35,672 nucleotides of DNA from Alphaproteobacteria bacterium (lineage in GTDB: Bacteria > Pseudomonadota > Alphaproteobacteria > RF32 > CAG-239), in the NCBI GenBank assembly GCA_028706255.1, contig JAQWBS010000005.1, forward strand, positions 1-35,672. The letters are read 5' to 3'. Within the stretch, counting starts at the first letter, position 1. Every line of letters starts with the position of its first letter. The position numbers and the translations under genes were made by a program. The notes under the pieces are model-generated. The model did no database searches and had not been told where the DNA came from. It saw only the letters and a list, made by a program, of their open reading frames with translations. Shown here piece by piece: positions 33,024-35,672 of the stretch.

Positions 33024-34115
33024 CTAGTTAAACTTATTAATTGGAAGAATTGGCAAAGGATTAGCTCCTTTAGAGGAAGGGTCAACAATAACTTTGTTAG
33101 ATTTTCCAATCACTTCTTCCATTGTTTCAAGATAAAGCTTTTTCGCTGTCACTTCACGTCCTTGTTTATAAGCATTATAAACGGCTAAATATCTGTCCAT
33201 TTCACCTTGAGCCTTATTGATGACACTTTCACGATATGCTTCAGCATCATTCACCACTTGAGCAGATTCACCTCTGGCTTGAGGAATGACTTGGTTGCGA
33301 TAAGCTTGTGCTTGGTTTTGGAATTTTTCCATATCAGCTTTGGCACGTTGAACTTCGTTGAACGCATCAACAACTTGTTGTGGAGGGTCTGCTTTTTGCA
33401 TTTTCACACGCACAATTTGAATGCCGGAATTAAATTCATCAAGCAAAGCTTGAAGTTCGTTTTTTGTTTCATCTTCAAGTCTGCCACGGTCTTCAGTGAT
33501 AATTGCTTGCATTTTAGATTGTCCGACAATTTCACGTAAAACAGATTGTGCAGCCACATAAACCGTTTGTTCAGGGTCACGAACGCTGAAAAGATAGTCT
33601 TTCGCATTTTTAACTTTCCAAACCACCGTTAAGTTGATGTCAACAATGTTCTCATCTCCCGTCAACATATGACTTTCTGTGAAATTATCATAAGAGGAAG
33701 AGGCGCTATTACTAATGCGGTAAATTCCATTAGAATTGGCATAAGAAGAATATGAAGCAGAATTATTTTCACCCAAAGTGAAGCTTCTTTCTTGAGTTTG
33801 ATTAACTTTTTCCACAGTTTCAATTGGGTAAGGGAAATGATAATGCAATCCTGCATCAGTTGTGTCTTGGTAAGCGCCAAAACGCAAAACAACCCCTTGT
33901 TCGTTTGGTTCAACCTGATAAAAACCAGACAAGAGCCACAACGTTAAAAGCCCAAGAACAAGCCATTTAATTTTGAGTGTTAGATTGTTGTTTTGATTGT
34001 TTGAATTGTTTCTTTTAACAAATTTTGTAAAATCTTCAACCTTGGTTTTGGCATCAGATTTACTGTTGTCTGCCCACGGGTTTTCATTTTCCCAAGGATT
34101 TTTTCCTTTAGTCAT
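33024..34115 (-). CDS. hflK: HflK, modulator of FtsH protease
   Basis: Partner of HflC. It has a cytoplasmic, Asn-rich and Gly/Trp-containing N-terminal tail (MTKGKNPWENENPWAD), one membrane helix (about 48-66, IKWLVLGLLTLWLLSGFYQ) and the SPFH domain (NEQGVVLRFGAYQDTTDAGL; NIVDINLTVVWKVKNAKDYL). A coiled-coil region with AQAYRNQVIPQARGESAQ follows. The 363-aa length is in the usual range. It begins the operon hflK-hflC-degP-holC-small protein and is divergent from the mrp cluster, sharing a compact promoter region. Confidence 0.96.
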   Translation of the reverse strand: MTKGKNPWENENPWADNSKSDAKTKVEDFTKFVKRNNSNNQNNNLTLKIKWLVLGLLTLWLLSGFYQVEPNEQGVVLRFGAYQDTTDAGLHYHFPYPIETVEKVNQTQERSFTLGENNSASYSSYANSNGIYRISNSASSSYDNFTESHMLTGDENIVDINLTVVWKVKNAKDYLFSVRDPEQTVYVAAQSVLREIVGQSKMQAIITEDRGRLEDETKNELQALLDEFNSGIQIVRVKMQKADPPQQVVDAFNEVQRAKADMEKFQNQAQAYRNQVIPQARGESAQVVNDAEAYRESVINKAQGEMDRYLAVYNAYKQGREVTAKKLYLETMEEVIGKSNKVIVDPSSKGANPLPILPINKFN

Positions 34116-34149
34116 ACATCTTTCCTCTGGTTATTTCGTTCTAAGTAAT

Positions 34150-34199
34150 TATATAGTATAATTGTTACTCATTTACAATAAAGGATACCATTCTATTAA
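34150..34199. promoter_or_regulatory. Overlapping divergent promoters of hflK and the mrp cluster
   Basis: On the plus strand TTTACA (34172-34177), 16 nt and TATTAA (34194-34199) precede the 34221 gene. On the minus strand TTGTAA (34178-34173), 17 nt and TATATA (34155-34150) precede hflK. The two -35 elements overlap on opposite strands, so the two promoters probably compete for polymerase. Confidence 0.55.
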
Positions 34200-34220
34200 C
34201 AAGCAGAAAAAGAGGGAAAA

Positions 34221-34412
34221 ATGTTAAGTAAGGTCAAAAATATTGTAACTAAGTACTATAAATCGGCGAAAATTAAGTCAATTGATATTGAAAATCACAG
34301 CATTTACATTGATATTATTGGGCAAGATCTCGAAAAAGTTGATGAAAAAATGAAAAAAGACCTCTATAATCTTTCTGTCGAGAAAGTTTCAATTATACAT
34401 ATTAAAGAATAA
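34221..34412 (+). CDS. Stand-alone copy of the Mrp N-terminal domain, 63 aa
   Basis: The 63 aa align from end to end with residues 1-64 of the Mrp protein encoded 34 nt downstream: about 25 of 63 positions are identical by my hand alignment, including KNI near the start, IIG, EK-DE, and the ending KVSIIH. In Mrp this MIP18/DUF59-like domain precedes the ATPase. The short protein ends just where the Mrp linker begins. It looks like a tandem duplication of that domain that has kept its own promoter-proximal ribosome binding site (AGAGGG at 34211-34216) and start. It may interact with Mrp or supply the same domain in trans. Function is unknown. The correct stop at 34412 and its own good binding site argue for a functional small gene. 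Confidence 0.75.
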   Translation: MLSKVKNIVTKYYKSAKIKSIDIENHSIYIDIIGQDLEKVDEKMKKDLYNLSVEKVSIIHIKE

Positions 34413-34445
34413 ACTTTAATATTAGGCACTATTGAAAGGACTATA

Positions 34446-35450
34446 ATGGAACAAAAAATTAAGAATATTATCACAAGTTTTTATGCAGACGAAAAACTTG
34501 AAGCTGTTAAATTGCTCAATAACCGTGTCATTATTACCCTTATTGGCGAAGCTGATGAAAAAGCAGATGAGGAAATTAAACAAAAAATTTATGACTTTGG
34601 CACAATTGATAAAGTTTCCATCATTCATACGGCAGAAAAAACACCTCAAGCAACGGGTGCGGCTAGTCCTTTTGAAGAAAAGTGGAAAATTTCTGGGGTT
34701 AAGAAAATTATAGGCGTTGCTTCAGGCAAGGGCGGTGTTGGGAAGTCTACCACAGCGGTTAATTTGGCACTTGCACTCGCCAATCTAGGCAAAAAAGTTG
34801 CTCTTTTTGATGCTGATATTTATGGACCTTCGATTCCGACAATGTTGGGTTATGCTGATGAACAAGCTGAATCTTTAGACGGCAAAGTTTTAGAGCCTTT
34901 TATGAATATGGGCATTGCTTCAATGTCTATTGGGGCTTTGGTCGGCAAGGAAAGCCCAATCATCTGGCGAGGCATTAAAGCTGTTGGAGCAATTGAACAG
35001 ATTATCACCGGCACAAAATGGGGCGAAATTGATGTGATGGTGATGGATATGCCTCCAGGGACAGGAGATGTTCAACTCACGTTATCTCAAAAAGTGGATT
35101 TAGACGGCATGGTCATTGTTTCCACTCCGCAAGACATTGCCCTAATTGATGCGATTAAGGGCGTGAATATGTTCAAAAAAGTTGATGTGCCGATTTTGGG
35201 GATTATTGAAAATATGAGCTATTATATTTGTGAAACTTGTGGCACAAGGGCGGATATCTTTGGGCATGAGGGTGCGAAGAAAACGGCTGAAAAATTGGGC
35301 GTTAAATTCCTCGGCGAAGTGCCTTTGCATCTAAATATTCGTGAAAATGCAGATAATGGCACGCCGATTGTTTTTGCTGAACCTGAAGGAAAATTTACAA
35401 AAATCTATGAAGAAATTGCCGCAAAAGTGATTGAAACACTTGGTGACTAG
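34446..35450 (+). CDS. mrp: Mrp/ApbC-type iron-sulfur cluster carrier ATPase
   Basis: A P-loop ATPase that carries and delivers Fe-S clusters to apoproteins. The N-terminal MIP18-like domain (about 1-65) is short. The ATPase has a deviant Walker A at 91-101 (VASGKGGVGKS), DADIYGPSIP, DMPPGTGDVQLTL, and the cluster-binding C262-x2-C265 (ICETCG). 334 aa is near the usual size. AAAGGA (34435-34440) lies 5 nt before the ATG. It follows the stand-alone domain copy and is followed 2 nt after its stop by a TfoX-domain gene, probably one operon. The presence of several Fe-S proteins (nifJ with clusters) in the window fits a need for such carriers. Confidence 0.95.
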   Translation: MEQKIKNIITSFYADEKLEAVKLLNNRVIITLIGEADEKADEEIKQKIYDFGTIDKVSIIHTAEKTPQATGAASPFEEKWKISGVKKIIGVASGKGGVGKSTTAVNLALALANLGKKVALFDADIYGPSIPTMLGYADEQAESLDGKVLEPFMNMGIASMSIGALVGKESPIIWRGIKAVGAIEQIITGTKWGEIDVMVMDMPPGTGDVQLTLSQKVDLDGMVIVSTPQDIALIDAIKGVNMFKKVDVPILGIIENMSYYICETCGTRADIFGHEGAKKTAEKLGVKFLGEVPLHLNIRENADNGTPIVFAEPEGKFTKIYEEIAAKVIETLGD

Positions 35451-35452
35451 AA

Positions 35453-35672
35453 ATGGCGACAACACAGGATTTTATTGATTATATTTATGAACAATTAGGT
35501 AGTGTGCGTGGGCTTTCTCATCGCAAAATGTTTGGCGAATGTATGATTTATGTGAATGCAAAGCCGTTGCTTTTAGTTTGTGATAATACAGTTTTTGTGA
35601 AGAAAAGAGTTGAGACTTTGGCATTGTTTGAAGCATTTGATTATTCCGCTTATGAGGGAATTCCTTATAAAG
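35453..35672 (+). CDS. TfoX N-terminal domain protein, 5' part only
   Basis: Begins with ATG 2 nt after the mrp stop and runs open to the window end, giving 73 codons. The sequence includes DFIDYIYEQLGSVRGLSHRK then MFGECMIYVNAKPLLLVCDN, with the R-K-MFG motif and VFVKKR that mark the TfoX N-terminal fold. In competence-regulator TfoX this domain is followed by another; many bacteria have a short protein with this domain alone and unknown role. Membership is clear, but whether the rest of the gene contains the second domain cannot be seen. Confidence 0.75.
   Translation, partial: MATTQDFIDYIYEQLGSVRGLSHRKMFGECMIYVNAKPLLLVCDNTVFVKKRVETLALFEAFDYSAYEGIPYK

Overview
The window looks like chromosome from an AT-rich, Gram-negative, flagellated and at least partly anaerobic alphaproteobacterium, probably a host- or gut-associated lineage. 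The reasons are the gene order hflK-hflC-degP (Do-type protease), a GatB/YqeY-dnaG-rpoD block with a long acidic insert in sigma-70, lipid A/Kdo genes (lpxK, waaA), MotA/MotB and FliN, and a pyruvate:ferredoxin oxidoreductase. The taxonomic placement is inference. No rRNA, tRNA, CRISPR array, phage gene or transposase was seen.

Layout. 1-1213 (+): the end of an AlbA_2/Schlafen-type protein overlapping rnhA. 1247-4282 (-): a subtilisin-type autotransporter with an N-terminal ankyrin domain. 4464-7036 (+): metG translationally coupled to a membrane-anchored, apparently dead nuclease-like protein. 7101-8087 (-): a hypothetical protein. 8255-12677 (+): GatB/YqeY, dnaG, rpoD. 12678-13088: a gene-free stretch full of small palindromic repeats. 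13089-16365 (-): the operon fliN, DUF374 acyltransferase, waaA, lpxK. 16547-19588 (+): lon behind a good heat-shock-type promoter, then an Asp/Glu racemase-family gene. 19589-20310: inverted-repeat element, shared terminator, and a small Cys-containing protein with a possible Fur box. 20310-22304: small membrane protein, TerC, tag. 22355-24172 (-): a secreted protein with five tandem cysteine modules followed by a beta-helix. 24441-26230: small membrane protein, then motA-motB on the minus strand. 26367-29945 (-): nifJ. 30056-34115 (-): operon hflK-hflC-degP-holC-small membrane protein. 34221-35672 (+): a stand-alone copy of the Mrp N-terminal domain, mrp, and the start of a TfoX-domain gene.

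How the genes work together. Most are housekeeping: replication and transcription (dnaG, rpoD, holC, rnhA), protein quality control (lon, degP, hflKC), outer-membrane lipid A assembly (lpxK, waaA, DUF374), motility (motAB, fliN) and anaerobic pyruvate metabolism (nifJ). Many convergent or adjacent genes are separated by near-identical short GC hairpins that can terminate on both strands.

No large defence, mobile or biosynthetic system is visible. The most unusual items are the tandem-cysteine/beta-helix secreted protein with a 13-nt homopolymer inside its candidate promoter, the duplicated Mrp domain, the degenerate SNase-like membrane protein, the racemase lacking one catalytic Cys, and the fliN-lipid A operon.
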